NCBI GenBank assembly: GCA_913009475.1
Contig: CAJVYJ010000028.1
Location: 1-14,961, forward strand
Reading direction: 5' to 3'
Source: an uncultured Actinomycetes bacterium
Lineage (GTDB): Bacteria; Actinomycetota; Aquicultoria; CAJVYJ01
Length of the DNA stretch: 14,961 bases
Shown here piece by piece: positions 6,592 through 13,791 of the stretch. The position numbers and the translations under genes are program-made. The notes under the pieces are model-generated. The model saw only the letters and a list, made by a program, of their open reading frames with translations. It was not told where the DNA came from and made no database searches. The number at the start of each line of letters is the position of its first letter. Positions within the stretch are counted from its first letter, which is position 1.

Positions 6592-8811
6592 TCACCCTGG
6601 CGAATTTTCGTCGCCGTCGGGAATATTTAGACAGAATCCCAGGTAAAGAAAGACTACCAAAGTATATAGAATAATAATGGCAAAAGGCTCAAAACCGGTA
6701 TCGTTGACTATAAGCGCTATTAACGCTGTTAAGCCTATGCCGGATAATGAGCGTTTAAAAAGAGGAAAAGTATCGAGAATATTGGCTAATTTCTCTCTTG
6801 ATTTGTAGAAAAGAGCAGTCAACGCTAAAATAACAACCGCACCTTTCCATTTTATTAATATCATTGAGGTTTCCTCAATATTTTTTAATAATTTTCTTTT
6901 AAAAATAGTGGCCGCTATACCTGTTCCATGATTATGAACAGACACAAAAAAGCGGCCGATATGCGACATATTTAATGGATTTTGCAACAAATCATATATT
7001 ATTCCACTTATAATTATAATGCTTGAAAAAAAGATAAGAGCTAAATAAGTAATTGATTTTGGCTTGGTCTTACTGATTAGTTTTATATAAAGATAAGGCA
7101 GTGAGATTCCTAAGGTGATTAAGCCGCCAAAGTTTGCTCCCAGACTTGGTAAGCCAATAATCAGAATGAGAATAAAAAATACAAGAGCCATAATTATTCT
7201 AAAAAATCTGTTTTTCACTAAATAAGGGCTTAATAAACCGACGGTTATAAAAAGCAACACGATATAGATAAAGATTAATCCCATATATTGATTGCCCAAG
7301 CCGTAATAGCGTCCGCCGGCCAGCAGCGAGTTCCCAAAAAACGAGTTGTTGATTATTGTTTGACTATTTAAAGTATCGACAAGTATTATTAACGGCAGCA
7401 AGGAAAGAGTTAAGATTAAAGCTTTTAGCCGATTTTTTATGAGCGCTGCGAGTGGAGCGGTTAGAATAATTAAGCCGATAATAAAAGCCAGGTTTTGCCA
7501 AAGAGGTTTAAAGTTAAATAGTGCCAATAATAATACAGCGGTTGGAGATAAGATTGTGGCAATTAACAAAATCCTTAAAATATCATTCAGCTTGTTTTCA
7601 TATCCGGTCGTTATAAAAATGAGAGATAAGGTTATGGTTACCAAACCAAATATGATGATAAAAAATAATATCGGTATCATAAAAGCATCATGCCTTATTG
7701 ACTTTTCTTGAAAATTTTTGAGAAAATCGATTTTATTATTGGCAAAAACTTCGGATTGAATTAAGTCGCCCGTATGACGTATATTCGTTTTTATATTTAA
7801 AAATTTTAAAATGGTCGGCAAGATGTCAGGTGCCGTGACTATACCAAGCCGCCTGGTGCTATTGGTTCGCAGAAGTCCTTTGTAACTTGGTCCTTTTATA
7901 ATAATCGGACTCAATGGTTCGCCTTTTGTAATGGTTGAGCCGGACACGCCATAGTTAAGATTCGTACTGCTGAAGGGCATTATTGTAATTAACAAGTCAT
8001 TTTGGTTGATTTTTTTTAGAATCTGACCGATTTCGCGGTCGATTTTATGAATTATTTTCTCGCGGTTATATTGGCTGATTTTCTTATCTTTATTATTATG
8101 ATTAAGCCTCCCAAAATAAACAGTGATCAAGTCGCTTTTATCATAGAGCGATTCAAAATTCTTTTTTAATCTTGCTTGATCAGTGTTAGTCGCTGCCTCA
8201 GTTGATGAATTATTAATATTATTTATGTAATCGATACGTCCTTTGTCGTCCATCAGGATGGTAAAATATTTAAAAGTCGGATTGCCGCTTAATATATTAT
8301 TTAAAGCCGCCGTCTTCAGACCGTTCGCGTGTAAGGCTTCACCTAAGGCTCCGAAGTTGGCCAAGGTACGATTATCTTTATTTAATCTATTTATACGATC
8401 AGCAATATGTTTAAGATCATTATCCGATTTATTCCATTTTCGCGGTTGAAAGTAGGTGCCTCCTGTTTCAAGGCCGACGGATGTTGACCCGGCGCCTATG
8501 GTCGCGTAAAAGGCCGACTCAACATCGTTGTAAGCATAAGCTTTTCTAAAAGCCGTCAAGCCGGCACCTTCTTCACTTATCATTCGAGCTAGATTAGGTG
8601 CGTTTTTGTTAGAAATGTCGGTTAATTCCAGGCGTTCGATAATGAGCAATACAACCTTTTTTGATTTTCCGTAACCGAAAGCGGGAGTCGTATTAAAACA
8701 AACAAATAATAAATAGAAAAAAATAATTACAGCAGTCATTTTTTTCAGTAAAGATCTATTTAATAGAAGCATGTTTATAAATATAATTATTACCGTGCTT
8801 TTCCATAGCAT
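6592..8811 (-). CDS. Membrane protein with alkaline-phosphatase-like extracytoplasmic domain
   Basis: A protein of up to 739 residues. After an N-terminal signal-like segment (NRSLLKK then a hydrophobic run ending near TPAFG), residues about 50-365 resemble the alkaline-phosphatase superfamily (KKVVLLIIERL; NAPNLARMISEEGA; GEPLSPIIIKGP; RRLGIVTAPDILPTILKFL). Residues about 375-735 hold roughly ten or eleven membrane helices with conserved-looking loops GGRYYGLGNQYMG, GANFGG, SHIGRFF and VNDTGFEPFA. I associate this architecture with uncharacterised Clostridia and Actinobacteria proteins. The first-strand Asp that binds metal in active relatives is replaced here (IIERL) and no DHG motif is visible, so catalysis is doubtful. 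ATG 8811 gives the longest form; ATG 8772 would begin directly at the signal segment. Neither has a clear ribosome binding site. Codon use is AT-rich compared with lysA. Confidence 0.78.
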   Translation of the reverse strand: MLWKSTVIIIFINMLLLNRSLLKKMTAVIIFFYLLFVCFNTTPAFGYGKSKKVVLLIIERLELTDISNKNAPNLARMISEEGAGLTAFRKAYAYNDVESAFYATIGAGSTSVGLETGGTYFQPRKWNKSDNDLKHIADRINRLNKDNRTLANFGALGEALHANGLKTAALNNILSGNPTFKYFTILMDDKGRIDYINNINNSSTEAATNTDQARLKKNFESLYDKSDLITVYFGRLNHNNKDKKISQYNREKIIHKIDREIGQILKKINQNDLLITIMPFSSTNLNYGVSGSTITKGEPLSPIIIKGPSYKGLLRTNSTRRLGIVTAPDILPTILKFLNIKTNIRHTGDLIQSEVFANNKIDFLKNFQEKSIRHDAFMIPILFFIIIFGLVTITLSLIFITTGYENKLNDILRILLIATILSPTAVLLLALFNFKPLWQNLAFIIGLIILTAPLAALIKNRLKALILTLSLLPLIILVDTLNSQTIINNSFFGNSLLAGGRYYGLGNQYMGLIFIYIVLLFITVGLLSPYLVKNRFFRIIMALVFFILILIIGLPSLGANFGGLITLGISLPYLYIKLISKTKPKSITYLALIFFSSIIIISGIIYDLLQNPLNMSHIGRFFVSVHNHGTGIAATIFKRKLLKNIEETSMILIKWKGAVVILALTALFYKSREKLANILDTFPLFKRSLSGIGLTALIALIVNDTGFEPFAIIILYTLVVFLYLGFCLNIPDGDENSPG

Positions 8812-8819
8812 GCTGATAA

Positions 8820-8866
8820 AGTATTAGTTAAGATTATACAAGAGATGCCGGCTAGTATCTAATACT
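8820..8866. promoter_or_regulatory. Inverted repeat and -10 box in the divergent region before lysA
   Basis: AGTATTAG (8820-8827) and CTAATACT (8859-8866) are perfect inverted arms 31 bases apart. Between them the minus strand carries a perfect TATAAT at 8833-8838, which could be the -10 of the membrane-protein gene with a start site near 8826. The arms could be an operator, but they are short and AT-rich. Confidence 0.35.
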
Positions 8867-8924
8867 GTTTGCTAACTCAAAGTATATATAGGCGCTGAAT
8901 GAACTAGCAACTTTTTTATTATCG

Positions 8925-8933
8925 TGGTAAAAT
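8925..8933 (+). promoter_or_regulatory. Extended -10 promoter element of lysA
   Basis: TGGTAAAAT: a TGn motif directly before TAAAAT (8928-8933), close in form to the element before argS. No convincing -35 box is seen. The start site would be near 8940, and the ribosome binding site GTGAGG is at 8955-8960. Confidence 0.4.
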
Positions 8934-8965
8934 CCGGCAGGTAGAGAGTATAAAGTGAGGTTAAT

Positions 8966-10261
8966 TTGTTACTGCCGCTAACTGCGAAAACAACTAATGA
9001 CAATCATCTTGAGATTGGTGGCGTTGACATGGTTAAGCTGGCCCGTACATATGGGACACCGCTGTTTATCTATGACGAGGCTGATATTCGCTACCGTTGC
9101 CGCCAATATAAGAAGTATCTGCGTTCGGATAAGTTTGACACCGAGGTTATCTATGCCGGGAAAGCTTTTATGTCGCTGGCCGTCTGCCGCTTAATTCAAG
9201 CAGAAGGCTTAAGCCTTGATGTTGTTTCCGGCGGCGAGTTATACGTTGCCGACCGGGCGAGATTCCCCGCTGAAAGCATCTATATGCACGGCAATAACAA
9301 AACGCCGGCTGAGCTGGCTATGGCGCTTAAATTAGGCGTAGGCCATATTGTGGTGGATAGTTTTGATGAATTGCGACTCTTGGCAACGCTGGCAAAGAAA
9401 GAAAACAAGCGTCCCAAGATATTACTTAGAATCACTCCGGGGATAAAGCCTTCAACCCATGAGTATATTCAGACGGGGCAAGTTGATTCCAAGTTTGGTT
9501 TTGGCCTAAAAGACGGTGCGGCGCTAAAGGCTGTTGACGAGAGCTTGAAGACGAGTGATTTGGAATTGGTCGGGCTGCACCTGCATATCGGTTCGCAGAT
9601 ATTTAGCCTGCGCTCCTTTTCTAAAGCGATTGAAAATATTATTTTATTCGCGAGTGAGATAGTGAAAAAGACTGATTTTCAGATCAGACAACTGAATTTA
9701 GGCGGCGGCTTGGGGATAAAATACGGTGCTTCCGATGAGCCCTCGAGCATAAAACAGTTTTGCCAAGTGATTGTTGAGAGCGCGGAGTTCGAAATAGATA
9801 AAGCCGGGCTATTGCCGCCAAAAATTTTGGTGGAACCGGGACGCTCTATCATCGGCAGCGCCGGTGTGACTCTATATACTGTCGGTACTATAAAAAAGAT
9901 AAAAGGTATACGTACTTATGTATCGGTTGACGGCGGTATGTCCGATAACTTGCGGCCGATGCTATACGGTGCCGGCTATGAGGCATTATTAGCGAATAGA
10001 GTTAACGATAGGCCAACGGAAAAAGTAACAATTGCCGGAAAACACTGCGAAACCGGTGATATATTAATAAAGGATGTGTTACTGCCCAAGCCGGAAATCG
10101 GTGATATTATTTGCACCCCGGCGACCGGAGCTTACGGCTACGCGATGGCTAATAACTATAATCGCCAACCGCGGGCGGCGGTTTTAATGGTCAATGAGGG
10201 CGGGGTTAAGCAAATTATCCGGCGAGAGAGTTATGAGGACCTGGTGCGCCTGGAAGAGTAG
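8966..10261 (+). CDS. lysA: Diaminopimelate decarboxylase
   Basis: A PLP-dependent fold-type III decarboxylase of 431 residues that converts meso-diaminopimelate to L-lysine, the last step of lysine synthesis. The PLP Schiff-base lysine is K66 (VIYAGKAFMS, where most relatives read YAxKAN). Other landmarks are HIGSQ at 207-211, the phosphate-binding GGGLG at 246-250, EPGRSI at 290-295, the active-site Cys361-Glu362 (HCETGD) and the PLP-contacting Tyr390 in GAYGYAMANNYN. The TTG start is supported by GTGAGG at 8955-8960, five bases upstream. It has its own promoter, stands alone between the divergent membrane protein and the repeat island, and belongs to the same amino-acid family as hom and thrC further on. 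Confidence 0.96.
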   Translation: MLLPLTAKTTNDNHLEIGGVDMVKLARTYGTPLFIYDEADIRYRCRQYKKYLRSDKFDTEVIYAGKAFMSLAVCRLIQAEGLSLDVVSGGELYVADRARFPAESIYMHGNNKTPAELAMALKLGVGHIVVDSFDELRLLATLAKKENKRPKILLRITPGIKPSTHEYIQTGQVDSKFGFGLKDGAALKAVDESLKTSDLELVGLHLHIGSQIFSLRSFSKAIENIILFASEIVKKTDFQIRQLNLGGGLGIKYGASDEPSSIKQFCQVIVESAEFEIDKAGLLPPKILVEPGRSIIGSAGVTLYTVGTIKKIKGIRTYVSVDGGMSDNLRPMLYGAGYEALLANRVNDRPTEKVTIAGKHCETGDILIKDVLLPKPEIGDIICTPATGAYGYAMANNYNRQPRAAVLMVNEGGVKQIIRRESYEDLVRLEE

Positions 10262-10287
10262 GGTGGGGTGGAGCTTGCTAAACTTCT

Positions 10288-10452
10288 AGAAACGTTTATT
10301 TTTTCTCTCGAAAAGACGCTGTCAATTTCCCCAGCATGGAAATTGCATCTCGGCTCTCGGCATCGCTCCTCGCTCGGTAGCTCGGTTCCCGGCGAGACCA
10401 TGCTCGCTTTAGCCTGCGAGACGCTTTTCTCGTAGAATAAATAAACGTTTCT
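10288..10452. repeat. MITE-like 165-bp element with imperfect terminal inverted repeats
   Basis: The left arm begins AGAAACGTTTATTT (10288-10301) and the right arm carries its exact reverse complement, ending AAACGTTTCT at 10452. The match continues imperfectly for about 30 bases per arm (TTCTCTCGAAAAGACGC against the complement of GACGCTTTTCTCGTAGAA). Inside, CAATTTCC (10323-10330) and GGAAATTG (10338-10345) form a further hairpin. No open frame of note lies inside. A transposase-dependent miniature element or a large hairpin REP are possible readings. Confidence 0.55.
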
Positions 10453-10471
10453 TAATACGTAAACCGTGTAG

Positions 10472-10492
10472 GGGCGGAGTTTATCTCCGCCC
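10472..10492. repeat. Short GC-rich palindrome (GTGTAGGGGCG type)
   Basis: GGGCGGAG (10472-10479) and CTCCGCCC (10485-10492) form a perfect 8-bp stem with a 5-nt loop. It shares the leader GTGTAGGGGCG with the palindrome at 10682-10701, marking both as copies of one REP-like family. Confidence 0.6.
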
Positions 10493-10509
10493 GTGAAACA
10501 TGACGCTTT

Positions 10510-10627
10510 TTGTCATTCTCAGCTTGACTGGGAATCCAGGTAAAGAGGTGCATTAGAACCAGAGCATTTAAAGCATTATAAGGCGTAGTTTTGGCCGTGG
10601 ATTCCCGATCGGGGTCGGCAGTGACAA
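10510..10627. repeat. 118-bp inverted-repeat element with nested hairpins
   Basis: The left arm 10510-10538 (TTGTCATTCTC...GGGAATCCA) is an imperfect reverse complement of the right arm 10598-10627 (TGGATTCCCG...CAGTGACAA). Within the left arm, ATTCTCAG (10515-10522) and CTGGGAAT (10528-10535) form their own 8-bp hairpin with one wobble. Relatives occur at 3040-3059 and as a partial arm at 13715-13728. The central 60 bases show no coding signal. The layout fits a REP/BIME-like or MITE-like element. Confidence 0.55.
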
Positions 10628-10681
10628 CAGTGCAAGGGTAGAGCGTAGAGGGTAGAAAAAACGTGAGCGTAAACAGTGTAG

Positions 10682-10701
10682 GGGCGAGGCATGCCTCGCC
10701 C
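10682..10701. repeat. 20-bp perfect palindrome
   Basis: GGGCGAGGCA is followed at once by its exact reverse complement TGCCTCGCCC, preceded by GTGTAGG. It belongs to the same REP-like family as 10472-10492. It can form a cruciform, or a hairpin in RNA. Confidence 0.75.
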
Positions 10702-10718
10702 GGAGAAGGAAAAACATT

Positions 10719-10746
10719 GTAGAGACGTTGCATGCAACGTCTCTAC
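10719..10746. repeat. 28-bp perfect palindrome
   Basis: The half-site GTAGAGACGTTGCA (10719-10732) is followed directly by its exact reverse complement, with no mismatch over 28 bases and TGCATGCA around the centre. The half-site pattern GTAGRGRCG echoes the two preceding palindromes. From general knowledge, near-identical short palindromes recur in intergenic DNA of several bacterial groups. No function can be read from the sequence. Confidence 0.75.
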
Positions 10747-10836
10747 TACTGGGAGATTCTTCACTGACGCTTGAGCGACAGGTGGTGAGGGAGCTACGCA
10801 GGTTGGGTTGGCGGCCACGTTTCTAGACAGTTAAGG

Positions 10837-10842
10837 TATAAT
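10837..10842 (+). promoter_or_regulatory. -10 box of hom
   Basis: A perfect TATAAT lies 39 bases before the hom ATG, immediately after the repeat island. No recognisable -35 box lies 16-18 bases upstream. A start site near 10849 leaves a leader of about 32 bases with GGAGA at 10872-10876. Confidence 0.45.
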
Positions 10843-10880
10843 AGGCACTAATTGTAATATATTTTAAAAACGGAGATAGT

Positions 10881-12173
10881 ATGGAAACTATCAATATCGG
10901 CTTGTTGGGACTGGGTACCGTTGGCAGTGGTGTCTATCATCTATTAAGTCGAGAAAACAAAGTGGTTCAAGAGCGATTGGACGCTAAATTTCAAGTCAAG
11001 AAGATTTTAGTGCGAGACTTGAAAGCAGAGCGTTTTTTTCCGGTTGAACGCGAGCTTTTAACAGATAACGCCGCTGAAGTGGTCGATGATCCGGATATTA
11101 GTATTGTGGTGGAATTAATCGGCGGTACCAATGTAGCGAAACAACTAATCGAGCAAGCCATCGCCAAGGGGAAATCCGTAGTTACCGCTAATAAAGAGTT
11201 GATGGCCAACTTTGGCGGCTTCTTATTAGACGCGGCCCGTGACCGTGGCGTCGACCTTTACTTTGAGGCCAGTGTCGCCGGCGGTATTCCCATTATACGT
11301 CCGCTAAAAGATAATCTGATAGGCAATAAATTTAAGCAGATAATGGGCATCGTTAACGGCACCACAAACTATATTTTGAGTAAAATGGCTACCGGACGTG
11401 AATTCGCCGAGGTACTGGCTGAAGCGCAGCAATTGGGCTACGCTGAGCGAGACCCTGAGGCTGATATCAGCGGCAGTGACGCCGGCGCGAAAATCGCCAT
11501 ATTGGCTTCAATCGCATTTAACAGCCGGGTAAGCGCCAAGGAAGTATTTACTGAGGGGATAACTCGAGTAACGGCCAAAGATATAATGTACGCGCGCGAG
11601 TTTGGTTATACAATTAAATTAATAGCTTTAGCGAAAGAAGATAAAGGCATGTTGGATGTGAGGGTGCATCCGACTATGATACCGCTGACTCACCCGTTGG
11701 CGGCGGTCAATGATGTTTATAATGGTATCTATGTTATCGGTGACGCCGTCGGCGAGCTGACGTTTTTGGGTCGAGGCGCCGGCAGCTTGCCTACCGCCGC
11801 CGCTGTTGTCGGTGATATTTTTGAAGCGGCTTTAAATATTAAATTTCAGCGTCGGGGCCGGTCGGGCTGTACTTGTTTTAGGAGTCTGCCGGTTAAGTCG
11901 ATAGATGACGTCAAATCAAATTTTTATATGTTAATGGAAGTAGCCGACCAGCCGGGCGTATTGGCCAAAATCGCGCAAATTTTTGGCGATAATCAGGTCA
12001 GTGTCGGCAGTGTTATACAGAAACAATCATCAGGCAATGTGGCGGAATTAGTATTTATGACTCATATTGTCAGGGAAGGTAATCTTCGCCGGGCTCTCAA
12101 GGATATAGAAGATTTGGAAGTAGTGAAGACGATTTGTAACGTAATCAGGGTGGAAGCGGCGGAAAATGCCTAG
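10881..12173 (+). CDS. hom: Homoserine dehydrogenase with C-terminal ACT domain
   Basis: A 430-residue enzyme that reduces aspartate semialdehyde to homoserine with NAD(P)H, the branch point toward threonine and methionine. The Rossmann motif GLGTVGSG is at 10-17. The conserved lysines are K105 (VTANKELMA) and K204 (ISGSDAGAK). The family signature GIVNGTTNYIL is at 156-166. Residues about 345-425 form an ACT domain (MLMEVADQPGVLAKIAQIFG), the usual site for threonine feedback control. ATG 10881 has GGAGA about five bases upstream. The 3' end overlaps thrC by eight bases, indicating coupled translation. The fusion with aspartate kinase seen in enteric bacteria is absent. Confidence 0.96.
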   Translation: METINIGLLGLGTVGSGVYHLLSRENKVVQERLDAKFQVKKILVRDLKAERFFPVERELLTDNAAEVVDDPDISIVVELIGGTNVAKQLIEQAIAKGKSVVTANKELMANFGGFLLDAARDRGVDLYFEASVAGGIPIIRPLKDNLIGNKFKQIMGIVNGTTNYILSKMATGREFAEVLAEAQQLGYAERDPEADISGSDAGAKIAILASIAFNSRVSAKEVFTEGITRVTAKDIMYAREFGYTIKLIALAKEDKGMLDVRVHPTMIPLTHPLAAVNDVYNGIYVIGDAVGELTFLGRGAGSLPTAAAVVGDIFEAALNIKFQRRGRSGCTCFRSLPVKSIDDVKSNFYMLMEVADQPGVLAKIAQIFGDNQVSVGSVIQKQSSGNVAELVFMTHIVREGNLRRALKDIEDLEVVKTICNVIRVEAAENA

Positions 12174-13230
12174 TTGGCCGGGTTTGATTAGAAAATATCG
12201 GCAATTTTTACCGGTCAGCGACGAGACACCTGTCTGTACGCTTTTGGAAGGTGATACGCCGCTGATTTCTTCAGTATCTATCGGTATTGAGCTGGGCATA
12301 GATCTGTATTTTAAGTATGAGGGTCTTAATCCGACCGGGTCGTTTAAAGACCGGGGGATGACCATGGCTATCAGCAAGGCCAAAGAAGACGGCGCCATCG
12401 CGGTTATTTGCGCCTCTACCGGCAATACTTCAGCGTCCGCGGCGGCTTATGCGGCGCGCAGTGGTTTAAAATGCTTTGTAGTCATCCCGGAAGGCAAAAT
12501 CGCGGCTGGTAAGCTGGCGCAAGCCTTGGTCCACGGCGCGGCCGTAGTCGCTATCAGCGGCAACTTTGATAAAGCCTTAGAGATAGTTCGCGAGCTGGCG
12601 GACAAGCATCCGATGACTTTAGTCAATTCCATCAATCCTTATCGCTTGGAGGGCCAAAAAACAGCGGCCTTCGAAGTCTGCGACCAGCTGGGTGCGGCGC
12701 CGGATTACTTGACCATACCGGTTGGTAACGCCGGTAATATTACCGCTTACTGGATGGGATTTTCTCAATACTTTGACGCCGGTAAATTAAGTGGGCGGCC
12801 GAAAATGGTCGGGTTTCAGGCGGCGGGGGCGGCGCCGATCGTACTTGGGCGAGCGGTAGCTCAGCCGGAGACGGTAGCGACCGCTATTAGGATAGGCAAT
12901 CCGGTCCGCTGGCAACAGGCGAGCAAAGCGGCTGAGGAGTCCGGCGGCTTTATAGATATGGTCAGCGATGATGATATCTTAGAGACTTATGAGATGCTGG
13001 CTAACCGCGAGGGAATATTTGTCGAACCCGCATCCGCGGCCTCGGTGGCCGGCTTACGCCTGGCTGTGGCTGACGGTCGGATTAAACAGGGGAGCCGCGT
13101 GGTCTCGGTTTTAACCGGACACGGCTTAAAAGACCCAACCACCAGCCAAATGATACAAAATAAAGTAATTCAGACGCAACCCAGCGTTGATGCCATTGAG
13201 AAAGTCATCCTTAAGCGTTTTGAAGAATAA
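12166..13230 (+). CDS. thrC: Threonine synthase
   Basis: A PLP-dependent fold-type II enzyme of 354 residues that converts O-phosphohomoserine to threonine. PLP binds K61 in NPTGSFKDRG. STGNTSAS at 84-91 and the phosphate-binding PVGNAGN at 185-191 are typical, as is LTGHGLKDP near the C-terminus. The length and lack of a long N-terminal domain place it with the short bacterial/archaeal type. The ATG lies inside the end of hom, with a purine-rich GCGGAA upstream, so it is translated with hom. Homoserine kinase (thrB), which makes its substrate, is not next to it: the next gene is on the opposite strand, eleven bases away. Confidence 0.95.
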   Translation: MPSWPGLIRKYRQFLPVSDETPVCTLLEGDTPLISSVSIGIELGIDLYFKYEGLNPTGSFKDRGMTMAISKAKEDGAIAVICASTGNTSASAAAYAARSGLKCFVVIPEGKIAAGKLAQALVHGAAVVAISGNFDKALEIVRELADKHPMTLVNSINPYRLEGQKTAAFEVCDQLGAAPDYLTIPVGNAGNITAYWMGFSQYFDAGKLSGRPKMVGFQAAGAAPIVLGRAVAQPETVATAIRIGNPVRWQQASKAAEESGGFIDMVSDDDILETYEMLANREGIFVEPASAASVAGLRLAVADGRIKQGSRVVSVLTGHGLKDPTTSQMIQNKVIQTQPSVDAIEKVILKRFEE

Positions 13231-13241
13231 CTATAATCCGA

Positions 13242-13439
13242 CTATTCAATACCCAGCTTAGCCAGTACTTTTTCCGCTTTATCAATACCTTGGGTGAATT
13301 CCGCGTTTAAATCAGGGTCTTGGATGGTGGCCCCGAAGCGGTTATGGGCGTCATGGAGATGGTTAAGCGAAGCGGATAACGCGTCCTCAATAATTAGGTC
13401 GTTCTCCTCACGATGTTTGCGTTGAATATCATTTGTCAT
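13242..13439 (-). CDS. 65-residue helical protein of unknown function
   Basis: Begins MTNDIQRKHREENDLIIEDA and continues with an acidic, helix-forming chain (SLNHLHDAHNRFG, then FTQGIDKAEKVLAKLGIE). It has no cysteines, no membrane segment and no motif I recognise. Alternating hydrophobic positions suggest a small helical bundle or helical hairpin. AGGAGGA at 13447-13453, seven bases from the ATG, is a consensus ribosome binding site and the main evidence that it is real. It converges on thrC with an 11-bp gap and no terminator. Its leader begins at the edge of a repeat element (13455-13576), so its transcript must start inside or beyond that element. Confidence 0.7.
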   Translation of the reverse strand: MTNDIQRKHREENDLIIEDALSASLNHLHDAHNRFGATIQDPDLNAEFTQGIDKAEKVLAKLGIE

Positions 13440-13454
13440 AAAAAAATCCTCCTA

Positions 13455-13576
13455 GAAGCGTGGCCGAAAACCCAATCTGCTGCGTTATCCTCGGTCTCGT
13501 CTCGGTTACGTAACAAAACTACGCTCCCTCACCTCGACTTTCGTCTGCCTTGCATCTCACGCTCTCGGCCATGTTC
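13455..13576. repeat. 122-bp repeat-like element with imperfect inverted ends
   Basis: GAAGCGTGGCCGA (13455-13467) and TCGGCCATGTTC (13565-13576) are imperfect inverted ends. The interior holds the palindrome GTTACGTAAC (13505-13514) and pyrimidine-rich TCTCG repeats. GCATCTCACGCTCTCGGCC (13552-13570) resembles 10345-10361 in the first element of the other island, which hints at a shared family. It lies directly before the ribosome binding site of the small minus-strand gene. Confidence 0.4.
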
Positions 13577-13585
13577 TCTTTATTG

Positions 13586-13612
13586 ACCGGCCGCCGGTAC
13601 TTTTCGGCCGGT
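13586..13612. repeat. GC-rich hairpin
   Basis: ACCGGCCG (13586-13593) and CGGCCGGT (13605-13612) form a perfect 8-bp stem with an 11-nt loop. No T-run follows on either strand, so it is not a standard terminator. It is part of the repeat patch between the small minus-strand gene and the PAS regulator. Confidence 0.5.
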
Positions 13613-13636
13613 ACTCTAGTTTTAAATTTTACCCGT

Positions 13637-13661
13637 AAAAAAACGGCACACTCTCATGCCG
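13637..13661 (-). terminator. Probable terminator downstream of the PAS/HATPase gene
   Basis: On the minus strand the stem CGGCA (13661-13657) pairs with TGCCG (13648-13644) across an 8-nt loop, and seven T follow (13643-13637). It lies about 130 bases after the regulator's stop codon and before the small gene, so the two minus-strand genes are probably separate transcripts. The stem is short. Confidence 0.45.
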
Positions 13662-13791
13662 ATTTATATTTATGCCCCGCGTGGAACTATTTAAACAAAA
13701 AAATTAGGGGATTATTGTCATTCCCGACCAACCTGAAGCCTTTGACCCTTGCGCTCTTATCTACCCTCAACCCGCTACGCTCTCCCTTCCC

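Noticed and set aside
10752..10782. GAGATTCTTCACTGACGCTTG stretch as another repeat copy
   Set aside because: It resembles a common intergenic repeat pattern known from other bacteria, but there is no second copy in the window to support it.
10452..10818. Two minus-strand open frames (93 and 80 codons) in the repeat island
   Set aside because: They run through the palindromes, show no protein-like composition and lack ribosome binding sites.
10262..10880. CRISPR array or T-box/lysine riboswitch in the large gap
   Set aside because: There are no regularly spaced direct repeats, and the palindromes are of different families. I found no T-box TGG-N-GGTGG-like core and no lysine-riboswitch organisation next to hom or lysA.
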